Shown in pieces: positions 1 through 11,112 of a stretch of 64,000 nucleotides of DNA (the stretch's first letter is position 1; every line of letters begins with the position of its first letter). The position numbers were made by a program, and so were the translations under genes. The DNA lies in the NCBI GenBank assembly GCA_025890175.1, contig JANPYM010000012.1:1307892-1371891 (forward strand), read 5' to 3'. This DNA comes from Ciborinia camelliae. Lineage: Eukaryota > Ascomycota > Leotiomycetes > Helotiales > Sclerotiniaceae. The notes under the pieces are model-generated. The model searched no databases and was not told the origin of the DNA. It saw only the letters and a program-made list of their open reading frames with translations.

Positions 1-1496
1 AAGATGCTTTCACTGGCCGTAAGTATCATATATGCGAAATGAATACGAAAGTCACATCCGCTGATACATTTAACAGATCTCGATTCTGCCCATGTTAAAT
101 ACTCTTATAAGCATACCACACTCGTCTCTTTAACTGTAGATGGACCAAATGGACAGCAAAGAAATAGCCCCATTGGTACTCAAGAATGGCATTTACCAAC
201 TTTCGATCCTCGGAATGAGACCAAATACATGTACAGACTTCACACGATTGATTTATACTTCTGGAATAAGGAAGATGCACTCAATTTTGTGAATGGAGTT
301 CGGAGAGTCTTACCTCAACATCAGATTACACTAGAGGATGAGCCGGTACCACCACCACCTCATGCAGATGATATGAGCCCAGTGGTTCGACAGTTGGAGA
401 ATGTAGCTATCTCGGACCCCTCATACCAACATGGTAGAACCAAGACATCTAGAACTTCCCCTCCAGCTGCTATAAATGTCTCATTTCCTGGACCGCCAAG
501 TTCCTCAAGTCAACAATCACAAGTCCCTACTACCTTTGCGCCAATGGCATACAATCCAGCTGCACCAGCTGCCCCTGAAGTTATCCAGCATCGAGAAAAG
601 ACTCCTCCGCCAGAAGATGGTGCTGGAAATCCTCTTGTTCATGCAGCAACCTCAGATCAAGGACAGTTCTCACCACCCTCCCAATTTCATCAACATTCAG
701 GCTTTTCTGCACCAGCCCCACCACCGCAATTCCAAAGACAGCAAACTTTCCCTACGATGTCTCCACCACAGCAGGCGCACGGACAAGGAAGTTTCTCAGC
801 AGCAACCCCACCACAACATACCAGTACCCCTCCGAACTCCAACTATTTTCCCGGCTCAATCCCATCTACAACCACACTCCGCTCCCCCTTCTCTCCACAA
901 TTCCCTCCCCAAACCCCTTCATTCGCACCTCCACCTACGACAAGCAGTCCCAATACTTTTGCGCCACCACCCACCGATAACAACCCACCCCTCGCAAGCC
1001 CCACTGGCCCCGCACCTCCCGCCTATTCTTCTCCTCCCCTCTCCCCCCAACCATGCCCCTATAACTCAATACGCAACCTTCCCCTCTACCCCCTCCTACC
1101 CAACCCACAATCTACCTACCCCTGGCCTCTTCTCCCCCCGGTTTCGCCCCCCAACACCAAAACCTCCCTGTTTCCTCCCCCACCCCTGGCCTCCAGCCTA
1201 TTCAACCTTTATCCCCTCCCGGAGGATTCTCAAACTATACATACACCGGGGCGCAAACTTCCACCGGGCAACCATTAATGACTCAAAGTGATTATAACAT
1301 CCATCAGCAAGTTTACAGACCGACAGAGGTAGAGGCGAAGTCGAAGAAGGGAAATGGGGGAAAGAAAGGGAAGGGAGATGCGGAGAATGGAAAGGGGAAG
1401 GAAAAAGGACCGAGAGGGCGGTTGGAGGATAATGCCGGCAGGTTGGAAAAGGGCGTTACGGGAATTTTGAAAAAGTTTGAGAAGAAATATGGTTAA
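1..1496 (+). CDS. Proline-rich fungal protein, C-terminal part (5' end outside window)
   Basis: The gene enters from the left edge. Bases 1-18 are an exon end followed by a GTAAGT donor at 19. The next exon starts after TAG at 140 and the joined codons read DAFTGH then GPNGQQ. A conserved-looking stretch follows (FDPRNETKYMYRLHTIDLYF, then WNKEDALNFVNGVRRVLP), then about 300 residues rich in Pro, Ser, Gln and Thr, and a basic Lys/Gly-rich tail ending in EKKYG. The frame changes twice inside C-runs: near 1043-1048 it moves from frame 1 to frame 2, and near 1134-1152 from frame 2 to frame 3. Reading across both gives smooth Pro/Gln-rich sequence and the Lys-rich C-terminus, so one gene is likely, with sequence errors or real frameshifts. 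I do not recognise the family. Low complexity prevents a functional call. Confidence 0.6.
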
Positions 1497-1705
1497 GTCC
1501 CAATGATGGATTGTTATTGAGATGGGGGGGAAATGAGGCGATGTCGTTGTTGTTGTTAATGTTGTAATGAAGTTATTTGTGTGTTTTCATTTCATCATAT
1601 CTCATGCATGTTATTTAGCCGGCCTTTTTATTTATGGATGGATGGATACCTCTCAAAACATTAAACTTGGAAAATGTGTAATTCACTGAGTCATTGTTGT
1701 TCAAT

Positions 1706-1751
1706 CATTTATTCATTTATTCGTTTATTCGTTTATTCGTTTATTCGTTTA
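1706..1751. repeat. Octamer tandem repeat TTTATTCG/TTTATTCA
   Basis: About five to six copies of an 8-bp unit, TTTATTCG, with the first copies ending in A. It lies just downstream of the proline-rich gene. Confidence 0.85.
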
Positions 1752-1858
1752 TCATATCATCCCGCCTCCCATCCCATCCCATCTCATGACTAAATAAATG
1801 TATGTGAAATGTATAGGTACTCACTCACTCACTCTCTCGATAGGTATCAATTGATCAA

Positions 1859-1914
1859 TAGGTAGGTAGGTGGGTTATATAAAGAACTTTGGAAAGGTAC
1901 CACCTACCTACCTA
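1859..1914. repeat. Inverted repeat built from TAGG/CCTA tetramers
   Basis: The left arm TAGGTAGGTAGGTGG (1859-1873) is the perfect reverse complement of CCACCTACCTACCTA (1900-1914). The arms are 15 bp and are separated by 26 bp. It could form a hairpin, but may simply result from two tetranucleotide runs in opposite orientation. Confidence 0.8.
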
Positions 1915-1942
1915 CCTACCTACCTACCTACCTATCTACCTA
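1900..1942. repeat. Tetranucleotide repeat (CTAC)n
   Basis: About ten CTAC units with one CTAT variant. It overlaps the right arm of the inverted repeat. Confidence 0.85.
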
Positions 1943-2208
1943 ATAAATATATATTCTCTATATCGATATCTAGGTATATCTTCACCTTCATCTTCATCTT
2001 TCCTTACTAGGTAGGTACCTATAGGTATACCATACCATTCGATTCTATCCGATTCAATTCGAGCCAATGCTAGCCTAGGTAGGTGGGTAGGTATTTTACT
2101 CCGGTACAAGTATCTATCTACTTCAGTATAAGTATCTAATTAACAACAATGACAACGACAATCTAATCTTCCAGTTCTCGAGAATATATGCTCAATCAAT
2201 CAATCCCA

Positions 2209-2245
2209 CCTACTTCCCTACTTCCCTACTTCCCTACTTCCCCAC
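2209..2245. repeat. Octamer tandem repeat CTACTTCC
   Basis: Four near-perfect copies of CTACTTCC. Confidence 0.8.
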
Positions 2246-2371
2246 CTGCCCACCTACATATGTATGTATGTATATAGCCCTTTTATACTTTTATACTTTT
2301 ATATAGCCCTCTTATCTTTATCTTTATCTTGCATCTATCCATCTTTCTCTCCATTAATGAGCAAAGTAATC

Positions 2372-2450
2372 AAGAAATCAAGAAATCAAGAAAGAAAGAA
2401 AGCAATCAAGAAATCAAGAAAGAAAGTAATCAAGAAAGAAACCAAGAAAC
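2372..2450. repeat. Purine-rich repeat AATCAAGA/AAGAAATC
   Basis: Irregular tandem copies of AATCAAGAAA mixed with AAGA units. One strand is almost entirely purine. Confidence 0.7.
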
Positions 2451-2653
2451 AGGTCTTGTCTTGGGGTATCTCATCATGGTAATTTGCAGAATAGGAGGTA
2501 CTTGTGTATGTGAGGGGGGGGGGGTATGTAGGGTATGTACGAGAACCAATAATCCATCCAATATACCACCACCACCATCACCAACAACAACAACAACAAC
2601 AGAAAATAAACAACTAGCGCTATACAAGCCCTAATCCATGCCATCCCATTCCA

Positions 2654-2703
2654 TTCCAACCCAACCCAACCCAACCCAACCCAGCCCAGCCCAGCCCAGT
2701 CCA
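2654..2703. repeat. Pentanucleotide repeat, CCCAA grading into CCCAG
   Basis: About five CCCAA copies run directly into four CCCAG copies, so one half of the array carries a spread A-to-G variant. Confidence 0.85.
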
Positions 2704-3046
2704 TCCCGCTCATCCATCCAATCCCAAATCTCCCCAATAAAACAAAGGGAGGAGGAGAAAAAAAAAAGAGAGAACTCCCATCGCCACACCCATGCATATA
2801 TGCCCGAACCGAAAAAAAAAACGCCTGTGTGATTCAGACAGAAGAGTGAATGAATGAATGCCCCCGATCCCAATCCTTTGAAGAAAACCCCCTAGCTAGC
2901 CCACAACAAAAGAAAATAAACCCCTTCAGGGTTGCAAATTTATGAGTGGTGATATGATGACACAGACATCTTCGTCTCCCTTGATTCGTACAAAATCTCT
3001 CTTCTCTTCTCTCTTCTCCCCCCTGCTCCCCAGCCGTTTCCTTCCC

Positions 3047-5236
3047 CTACGAGCGTGTCTGCAACCTCGAAGTGAAAGTTGAAACCCACGGACTTGTAGG
3101 TGGAACAGTCAGTACTGACTCGGGTGACTCATCCCTGGCGCCCTCCTCTTCTACCGGTAGTTCGGCCGATTCCCCCGAAGCGAAAAGAGCGAATTCGATA
3201 TCCTGAGTTAAATCTTCCAATTGTTCATCGGTCTCTGTTGGTACGGCAAGATGGCTTCCTTTATCTTTATGTTGTTCCGCCGCCGCTTTCCTCGCTTCTC
3301 TCAAGAGACTTGCGCCAATTGAAGACATTCCCTCGTTATCATTTTCGACGTCATTTTCAACGTCATTATCGTCGAATTCGTCTGGTGCTAAGACTCGGGG
3401 GGCGAGAGGTTCTAAATCGCTGGTTTTGACTCGGTACTCTAATGCTTTCTTTCCTTCAATGATGAGTTCTTCGGTCCAGCCTAGACATCTCTTGAGGCTC
3501 TGATTCATTTTTTGACTATCGATGAGTAGTTGTTGATGCTTTGATAAATCAAGGCGTAATCTTTTCTCGTCTTTCTTTCTATGCTTTAGGTCATGTTCCG
3601 CTACCGCATTGGGACTTAATGTTCCATCATCAATGGAATCCTCTTCGGAAGTTAACTCGTCTTCGTCTTCATCTTCCTCATCTTCTAGCTCGGAATTTTC
3701 CTGGCTAATATCTGATAACGCGGTGCCCTCTTTCTCATCCACAACTGACAAACTTCCACTCGTTGCCCGTGATGATGCTCCTGTGGCCATAGACAACCGA
3801 CCCGAGCGACTAAGTCGTTTATATCTTCGTAATTCCGCAGTTTGTTTTCTCATTTCTCTTTCTAAGGTTCGATTTATGGCCGCAAGGGATGAATTTGTGA
3901 TCTCTAGGTCTAAAACTTTTCTTTCGTTTCGTGCAATGGCTGCTAATTCGTTCATGCGTTCGATTGAGCCTCCTGCCTTGAGAACTTCTTGTATTACTTC
4001 CTCTTCAGATATTGACTCTTCGCGATCGTCCCCCTCCTCCTCCTCATCTTCACTTTCCCCTTCCCCTTCCTCTTCCTCTTCATGGCCTTCTTGTATCTCA
4101 TCTGTGTGCGACATCGAAGCCGGACTTGATGGTTCTATTATGGTGATTGGATTCGATATATCCGTAGAGTACCCACTCAATGAAGCCTTTCTTGTCAATA
4201 CTAGTTTTTCCATAGACGAACCCGTGCTTGACATTCGAGAATGACCATGGAGCCCATCTGCACTTGTTCTCCTTGAATATGTGATATTGTTTGCCGAATG
4301 CTGACGACCGCCAGTATTTGGTCGAGGTAAAACTGGAGAAGCCAGTGGGGTTGGAGTCCTGACTGATGATATTGAGGCATGTTGGCTCGTTAATTTTTGT
4401 GGTGATGTAGGTCGTTGTAAAGGGGATGTCGTAGTATTTGCTAGTCGCGGTGATGTGACTCGAGAAGAAGTTGAGAGGACTGAACTCGGGCGAGCAGGGG
4501 CAAAGTGTGGTGAAGGTGATAATCCTACTTCCGGAGTGCCATTGGCATGAAAGAATTTTGCATGACCTCTTTCTTCCCCAATAATTGATCCTACCGTCGA
4601 TGCCCCAGAACGAGGAAGTGGTTTCTTAGGAACTTTATCTCCATTGACATGGAAAAATGAAGCGGCCTTTTTAAGCGTGGGAGGTTTTGTTTGCTGTGAG
4701 ATGTGTGGTTTTACATCACTAGCAAAAAAGAATTTGGAGTCGGCAGAAGACTGTGATGACTGTGAATAATTTAAATCTGAATTGGAGGGACTGAATGCCA
4801 CTGTCGCTCGTTTCGATGTATCCCTCTCCAACCCAGAAATACCCAATCCAGGGCCATTTTGTGTAGGGTCATATAATCGGGGAGCTTCGGAAGGGGTGGG
4901 GGTTCTGGATGGTGAATTGCTTGAGCTATCAAGTCTAATCTTTCGTGTGCTTGATCTTCCGGTTATGTTGTTACTGTTGAGGAATGTAGAAACTGGAGTC
5001 GAGAGATCTTCTTTCGCATTATTGGGGGTAGTATTTTCTGAACGTGATTGTCTCGATGTAGGTCTGGGTGAAACTTTTGGTGTTAATGGAGGTTTGGGTT
5101 TATTTCCTCTGTTCGTAGAAGCACTTAAAGTCGGTGCCAATGGTCGATTGGTATTTGGCTTATCGTATGAAGGCATATTTGGATTACCACTTTTGGCGGT
5201 CAGTGGCGCAGAATCTTTCTGCGAAACAACTCGCAT
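3047..5236 (-). CDS. Ser/Pro-rich acidic coiled-coil protein, 729 aa
   Basis: A single uninterrupted frame runs from ATG to TAG. The N-terminal half is disordered and rich in Ser, Thr and Pro. It carries three short related motifs: KFFFASD near residue 168, SFFHVNGD near 193 and KFFHANG near 227. A Glu/Asp stretch at about 380-412 precedes a predicted coiled coil at about 413-475 with regular Leu/Ile spacing. A second acidic block lies at about 510-540, and a second helical segment at about 550-605 includes SLKRCLGWTEELIIEGKKAL, which looks conserved. This is the design of a cytoskeletal or scaffold protein, but I do not recognise the family. The start is the first ATG of the frame and I see no upstream exon. 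Confidence 0.8.
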   Translation of the reverse strand: MRVVSQKDSAPLTAKSGNPNMPSYDKPNTNRPLAPTLSASTNRGNKPKPPLTPKVSPRPTSRQSRSENTTPNNAKEDLSTPVSTFLNSNNITGRSSTRKIRLDSSSNSPSRTPTPSEAPRLYDPTQNGPGLGISGLERDTSKRATVAFSPSNSDLNYSQSSQSSADSKFFFASDVKPHISQQTKPPTLKKAASFFHVNGDKVPKKPLPRSGASTVGSIIGEERGHAKFFHANGTPEVGLSPSPHFAPARPSSVLSTSSRVTSPRLANTTTSPLQRPTSPQKLTSQHASISSVRTPTPLASPVLPRPNTGGRQHSANNITYSRRTSADGLHGHSRMSSTGSSMEKLVLTRKASLSGYSTDISNPITIIEPSSPASMSHTDEIQEGHEEEEEGEGESEDEEEEGDDREESISEEEVIQEVLKAGGSIERMNELAAIARNERKVLDLEITNSSLAAINRTLEREMRKQTAELRRYKRLSRSGRLSMATGASSRATSGSLSVVDEKEGTALSDISQENSELEDEEDEDEDELTSEEDSIDDGTLSPNAVAEHDLKHRKKDEKRLRLDLSKHQQLLIDSQKMNQSLKRCLGWTEELIIEGKKALEYRVKTSDLEPLAPRVLAPDEFDDNDVENDVENDNEGMSSIGASLLREARKAAAEQHKDKGSHLAVPTETDEQLEDLTQDIEFALFASGESAELPVEEEGARDESPESVLTVPPTSPWVSTFTSRLQTRS

Positions 5237-6763
5237 TATGACATTATTGTGCTCTTTTGGAAGACGAAGGAATTTTTCGATAAGAAGTCGGTGTGTAGTC
5301 TTTAAAGGTGGTGATCTTGTGAGGGAGTGGATTTTGGAATTTGGATTTTAGGTTGGGGTACGGAACGGGGATGCGATGCAATGATAACCGGTAGTAGAGA
5401 ATAAGGCGAACTTCACTAGAGTAGGTATCAAGCGAATTGGCAATTTGGGAATCGGGATGCGATGGGAATTTATTATTATTATTGCAGGTGTTATTCTTCT
5501 TCTTCTTATTGAGTAAAGCAGGATACAACTGCGAGGGACGAGTAAGACTATTTGTTTCAAAGGAGTCTATGATGAGTACTCTATGTACTTACGAATTGCA
5601 GGAGCTTGAATATCCACAGTTCTTCATTAATTGAAACCATGTGAATATCAACATTAATTTGAAGTTATTACGGAGTACGACGGAAGATATTTATAGATAT
5701 ATTTATATTTATATACATTTTGAATGCTTCAAAGTGTGTGTAAACAATGGCAAGATATAGGAGAACATTGAAAGGTTACCTATTAATCATCACTCTATCC
5801 GAAGATTTCTTTCCACTTCACCGGTGCTCGCATTATTATTGCTACAATACCAAATAGCTTTGAGATAAGGCTGACCTGAAAGACTGGTTCCATATCTTAT
5901 TATTTCTCCGATATATGATATACGGCGACATATGATAAACCGATAAACATCAATATGATGATAGCTATCTAACCCCCCATCTCATATCATTCATTGGTCA
6001 TAAGAACACCAACAATTTGATGCTCATGCTCATGTTCATGCTCATACCATGAATGATGATGATACCATGGATTGAGTGCCGGTTTTCAGTCCTTCTAGAA
6101 AGGCTTTTAAGATCATGGGGGATACAACAAACTGCCTTATTTGGTACTTCTAATCCACGGACCACGAGGGTTTCCCTTGTTGTCTCATGCAAAGTGGTGT
6201 TGTACATACCTTTAAGGCTTAGGGTTGTGATTGATGGATGGGTGGTGGGTGGTTGCAGGTGTACCGGTACTCATCTGGATTCTGTACTGTACTCGTCAAT
6301 TTTTGCTTACCTGTAACGGGCCTTGTAATGTTGTAACCCATTCATTATTGAGCGGAATCGATATTAGGTATGTATTGATAAAGATGCTCTCTTCTTACTT
6401 GCACTCTAGCTCTCAAATACAATAATCTTAAAATATTTGCGAGTACTATAAATAACAACCGAGATGATATTAAGGAGAAGATCTTACCCAGGTAATACCC
6501 ATCAACCTCAAAGCAGGAGATACGGATGAAGTTATGAACCCAAAGAGAACAGCAAAGCGGGGCCCGAAAATCCACTCGGTCGCAAATCATAGCCTAGCCG
6601 AAAGACCGCCGCTACTGTACTCAATGAATTTTTGTGGCCGAGGCTGAGAATTAGATGCATTACAAATTCCTTTCATCGTACTCGAGTACCATGTATACCT
6701 AGTAATTACAACACATTCAAACATCAGTCACTCACTCAGCACACTATACAGTTAGTTATTGCC
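5237..6763. other. Divergent intergenic region between the coiled-coil gene and the cytochrome b5 gene
   Basis: This 1.5 kb separates two divergent genes and should hold both promoters. I see short TTA/CTT microsatellites near 5470-5515 and AT-rich DNA but no supported gene. The frame of the downstream gene is open back to 6632, but its likely start is at 6764. Confidence 0.6.
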
Positions 6764-7930
6764 ATGGTCCTCCTAGGATTAGGTCTCCTGATAGCCTCAG
6801 TATCATTTCTATGGCATAAACATTATCCGACGACATGGTGGACGTTCCTGACTCGATTCCGCCCTGCTCCTGCCATTCAAGATGGAAGAAAACGAGAGGA
6901 TGATGTGCTGGAGTTTACAGTCAAAGATGATGGAGAGGAATCGAAAGAAATAGTGCAGGAATCTTTAGGGTCACAATCTGCAAATGCCCCGAGAGCAAAT
7001 AGCGGGGAAAATACCGAAGTGGAGATATCTACAAATGCGCCTAGTTTCCAAATGACGGAACCCCTTCAACATTCGATGACGACCAAGACGACAGCTATGG
7101 AATCTAAGAGCATGCCACCACCTACTTTGCCACCTCTTAGCAAAGCAGCACTCGACCGCGCTGCTATGCCCCCACCACCTCTCTTGAAAAAACCCACACC
7201 TCCAACAAAAAGACCATCCTCTCCAAGCACTCCCCGCGCACACGCCTCCCAAGCCTCCCCCACCTCCAACATCCCAAACTTTTCCCTCGATGGATCAAAC
7301 CCTTCATCCGAAGAACCAGAAGTCCCCTCCTTCCCCGCCGTAAACTCCGCACAGCGTGCTTCAGGCGGTGCACGAGCAGCTCCACGATCAAATGCTCTAC
7401 CAACCCCCACATCCTCTCTCGCCGTACCATCTCGCGGTCCCATGCCCAACCGATTACCCCTTCCAAATCGCACTTCCAACTCAACTCTCTCAGCCCCCTC
7501 CCTTGCCCCTCCACCTACACACAAAAGTATCCCGACCAAACCCCGCAAAAAGGTTCTCCTAACCCCGAACCACAGTCCTCTCGACTGGGCACGTCTCACC
7601 TCCTCCCCCTCTGCAAATCTGCGCGGTCTTCCCCCTTCCTCCCCTTATCTCCGCGTTCCTCCATCCTTGCTCAAACAATTCACTGGGAGGAAGGGTAAAG
7701 ATGCTTGGACTGTGCTTGGCGGGAAAGTATATAATATCACTCCTTATATACCATATCACCCTGGCGGCGAACCGGAATTATTGAAGTGTGCGGGAAGAGA
7801 TGGCACGAGGCTTTTTGGAGAGGTGCATCCGTGGGTTAATTGGGAGGGTATGTTGGAGGCGTGTTTGGTGGGCATTAGTGTGGGAGAAGAGGAGTGTGAA
7901 GAAGGTGGCGGGTTGGAGGATATGGATTAG
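6764..7930 (+). CDS. Membrane-anchored cytochrome b5-domain protein (IRC21/NCB5OR N-domain type)
   Basis: The protein is 388 aa from the ATG at 6764, which sits in a good context (gccATGG). An ATG further up the same frame (6632) would add 44 unremarkable residues. From 6764 the protein begins with a hydrophobic segment (VLLGLGLLIASVSFLW), suggesting an N-terminal anchor. About 230 disordered Pro/Ser-rich residues follow, then LDWARLTSS and a C-terminal cytochrome b5 heme domain. The two axial histidines are visible, one in YHPGGE (about residue 332) and one in GEVHPWVNW (about 355), with LGGKVYNITPYIPYHPGG before the first. The LDW...RLT stretch before the domain resembles NCB5OR and yeast Irc21. 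No reductase domain follows, so electrons must come from a separate partner. It converges with NBS1. Confidence 0.85.
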   Translation: MVLLGLGLLIASVSFLWHKHYPTTWWTFLTRFRPAPAIQDGRKREDDVLEFTVKDDGEESKEIVQESLGSQSANAPRANSGENTEVEISTNAPSFQMTEPLQHSMTTKTTAMESKSMPPPTLPPLSKAALDRAAMPPPPLLKKPTPPTKRPSSPSTPRAHASQASPTSNIPNFSLDGSNPSSEEPEVPSFPAVNSAQRASGGARAAPRSNALPTPTSSLAVPSRGPMPNRLPLPNRTSNSTLSAPSLAPPPTHKSIPTKPRKKVLLTPNHSPLDWARLTSSPSANLRGLPPSSPYLRVPPSLLKQFTGRKGKDAWTVLGGKVYNITPYIPYHPGGEPELLKCAGRDGTRLFGEVHPWVNWEGMLEACLVGISVGEEECEEGGGLEDMD

Positions 7931-8279
7931 AGATGGAGTGCATGTCGACTTTTGATTGTCGGTCTGTTGCTCCCTAGTAAAATGTTTGAGTGCCATTTTG
8001 GTGGTGTTGGGCGTATTAGGATATTTAGACTGATACAGTCTGGACTGTCGCATCATTGGGCGTATAATTGCATCCGTGTGGCTAGAGATGTATTACATAG
8101 ACAAACATACATACAGAGACCGAGATGGGTATCTCCAGCTTAAACTAGAATATCAAGAATAAAATCATTGTACAACGACGAAAAATCAACCCAGATCATT
8201 AAACACACTCCCCCAGCAAAATATCACTCCCTTCATCTCTTTCATACATTCTTCACCCCTCATAACCCAACCCCAACCC
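7931..8279. other. 3' spacer between convergent genes
   Basis: Short spacer between the cytochrome b5 gene and NBS1, presumably the two 3' UTRs. I see nothing else in it. Confidence 0.6.
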
Positions 8280-11112
8280 CTACCGAAATTTAAATCGATC
8301 CTCGTCACTCTCACTATCACTCACTTGCTGTCGTACAGGCGTCACTCTCGCCCTCTTCGCCGGCGCAGCATTCGTCAATGGATTTGCAGCAGCCCTCTTC
8401 TGTGCACTCCCACCCACACTCCTCTGACCAACCACCTGCGTTGTCGGTTTCCCTGCCGCCGTCCCCCTCGAGCTCCGAGTCGTAGAAACAGGAGTCCGAA
8501 TAGGAGGAGTCGGACGAAACGCATCCGGATCCACCTCATCCTCTTCAGACTCCGGAACCATTTCCGGTTCTGCGCTGGGCACGCGAGCGTGCATTGGATT
8601 TGCAGGGAGTTCTTCATCCTCGTTATCACTGTTGATTTCTCGCGTGGGGGCTCTCTTTTTCGGTTTTGCTTGGGTGTGGGTTGTTGTTGTGGATACTTCT
8701 ACGTCTTGGGTTTCCGCCGGCGTGTGTGTTTCTTTTCCCTTGCCTTTTCGGCGTCGACGTTGTGCGTCATTGTCTTCGCCACCTAATCCCCAATATTCAT
8801 CACCGATGCCGTGGCCCTTCTTCTTTACTTCTTCGAGTGGGACGATGACTCTAGCGTGAGCTCTTACCGGTCCCCCTTCCACCCCCCTCCTTCGGAACTT
8901 CTTGAAATTCTTTCGTCCGTTCCATTTATCATCCCATCGTTCACTTTCATCTACATGTGCCGTTGTTTTCGGCGCTGGTTTGGATCGTCGGACTTCCATA
9001 TCCTCCACTATTGTCAGCTTACGCATTTCTTCAATGTCGATGGTGGATACGGGCTGTTGTAGAGATTCTCGCTCGGCTTTTGCGGCTGCTTCGGCGCGTT
9101 CGCGTTGTTGGGCTGCGAGGGCTAGGATGTCGACTTCTTTCTTTTCTTTCTTTTTTATGGGTTCGGCGACTACTACTTCTTTTTTGACCGCGGGAGGAGG
9201 TGTTGGTTCGCCTCTTTCTCGACGTTGTCGTTTGAAGGATGCGGTGGCGGGAGCGAAACTATCCATGTATGATTTTTCTTCTACGATGGGGGTGCGGGTC
9301 CTTTTCCTAGTTGCTCGAGTGGCCTGGGTTGCCTCTTCGGGTTCGACGGATTGGGAATGTGTGCGGTAGCTGTCGGGTTCGCGGTTAGGATCTTGAGAGA
9401 CAAAGAGACCTTGTGATTCCTCGGGGAATTGTTCTTCGACTACCATGGATTCGGGCATGGGGGCTAGGGAGGCTGGAGCGGATGGGGGATCGTCATCATC
9501 GTCATCATCGTCGAATCCACTGAAACGACTAATCACAGCTCTTCTCGATCTAACCCTTCGGAATTGAGTGTCCTGTGAGACGGTATCCTTAGGAGCCGGA
9601 GTCGTGGCTGATGCAACAGCTGGAGTAGGCTTAGGAGGTACAACTGGACTGGTCTTGGGAGATAAAGCTAGAGCAGACTTTGACGGTATATCCTTAGGTC
9701 TTCGTGCCTCTGTGTTTGTTGCTCGGAATTGTCAGTATATTATTAAAGAGGTATATCGATAACAAACTTACCAGGTGTTGTAGCCGGGGCTACAGTTCCA
9801 GACATTTCTACCTCAAGAGGTCTTCTCAATAGACTTGCATCTTTCTTGAGTATTGCATCCAAAAATTCACTTTGTACAATGAGTCGTTGATCCAGATGAA
9901 GAGCAACCTGTCTAGCAAAATCTTGGAACCATTCGACACCATCTCCTCTCGTTGGATAGAACCCCACGACCACGACACCTTTTCCTTCGCTCCCATCTTC
10001 GAACTCACCAACCCCTTTCTCCCCTGCTACATTCTTCACATATCTTACGAACTCATCCACTGACGTTTGTAGAGGTGCGACTTCGCGAAACAACGCTTTA
10101 CCACGTCCATCCGTGATGGGGGCCAGAAGTGTTTCAAATTGAGTTTTATCGTAGAACACGAATGTGTAACCATCAAACATGGTTTCTCTCAAAGGATCAG
10201 GGGCATAAGCTGTTGCTGGTTCATCTGTAGGTTCCGAGCCGCGCCCAGGAAGATAGTGTACAGCATCTGGAAAGTTACCTTCAAAATCTTTCTCCAAACC
10301 AGATCTACCATCTTCTTCTGGCGTAGTTGCATCAATGACTGCCTTCATAAACGGATCATCATCCACAATGAACTTCCCATTGATCAAAGCTCGAAGTCCT
10401 TTTGCTGTGTTGCGCTTTTTGACAACGACATGAGTCGTTGTATCGTGTTCATACTCGGTAAGAACTTTGATATCAAGTGGGCTAAATGTTGCATAAAGCG
10501 CTTCGAGAGGATTTGCTTTCAGTTCTTTTGAAGAGAAAGAAAATGATAATGCAACAGGATACCAGGTAATTCTAGATAATCAGTATCGCTCATGTCAAAG
10601 TGATCAATAACAGTTCTTACCGGAATAAATGCTTATATCTCCCTATACATATTTCATTCACATCACTACTAAGCTCGTGCCCTTCCTTTCCTTTGATTTG
10701 TTCTCCATTCACTGTAGTACCAACTTTGGTATTTTGATCATTCAAGGTGACTTTTGATCGGGTTTTAGGATTTCTCTTGGAACCAACATTAGTATAAATA
10801 TTATCCCTGTATTGATTCAGAACTTACACAATCATCCGGACCAACAGTACCAACCTCTATCGTCAGATGCTGTCTCGAAACCGACTTATCGGCAATCACG
10901 AATTGGCCATCTTTGCTCTCATCAGCTGAGTTGCAGGGCGAAGGAAGATGGGCAAACAAACCTTCGGAAACAGTTCTACCAAAGAGATATTTCTTCCCGG
11001 GAACGAGCCATAGCCTTTTACCTGCATGATCTTAGTAAACTTTTGAACAGAGTTTGAATGAATATGCTCGTCTACCATCGAAAACCTCGCCATCATTTTC
11101 TATAGTCCACAT
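8280..11112 (-). CDS. NBS1: NBS1/nibrin homologue, MRN (Mre11-Rad50-Nbs1) complex subunit
   Basis: Five exons: 11112-11076, 11021-10828, 10775-10621, 10571-9772 and 9709-8280. They join in frame to 871 aa. The N-terminus MWTIENDGEVFDGKRLWLVP leads into an FHA domain with YLFGRT, KSVSRQHL and TRSKVTLND. The exon 4 region (about 130-395) matches the tandem-BRCT part of Nbs1. The C-terminal half is charged and contains WNGRKNFKKFRR (about 658-669), matching the Mre11-interaction motif. The protein ends in an acidic Ser-rich stretch and DRFKFR, resembling the FxF/Y motif that recruits Tel1/ATM. Known role of the family: recruiting Mre11-Rad50 and Tel1 to DNA double-strand breaks in the nucleus. 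Intron 2 uses an unusual AAG acceptor after a TACTAATG branch site. All other introns are canonical. Confidence 0.93.

Larger units (their letters stand above)
1497..3046. other. Intergenic, unusually rich in simple tandem repeats
   Basis: This is the spacer between two genes whose 3' ends converge. No coding sequence is supported. It holds at least six simple-sequence arrays, listed separately, plus short TGGATGGA, TATG and TTATACTT runs. ORFs called here are translations of those repeats. Confidence 0.7.

Noticed and set aside
476..1291. Long overlapping ORF in the first gene
   Set aside because: It is the second of three frames used by one interrupted proline-rich gene, not a separate gene.
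3609..4244. Plus-strand Ser-rich ORF
   Set aside because: Shadow of the coiled-coil gene, made of the complement of its Glu/Asp and Ser codons.
7066..7599. Minus-strand ORF of 177 codons
   Set aside because: Antisense shadow of the Pro-rich linker of the cytochrome b5 gene.
10139..10531. Plus-strand ORF of 130 codons
   Set aside because: Antisense of NBS1 exon 4 and part of exon 4's upstream end; no domain.
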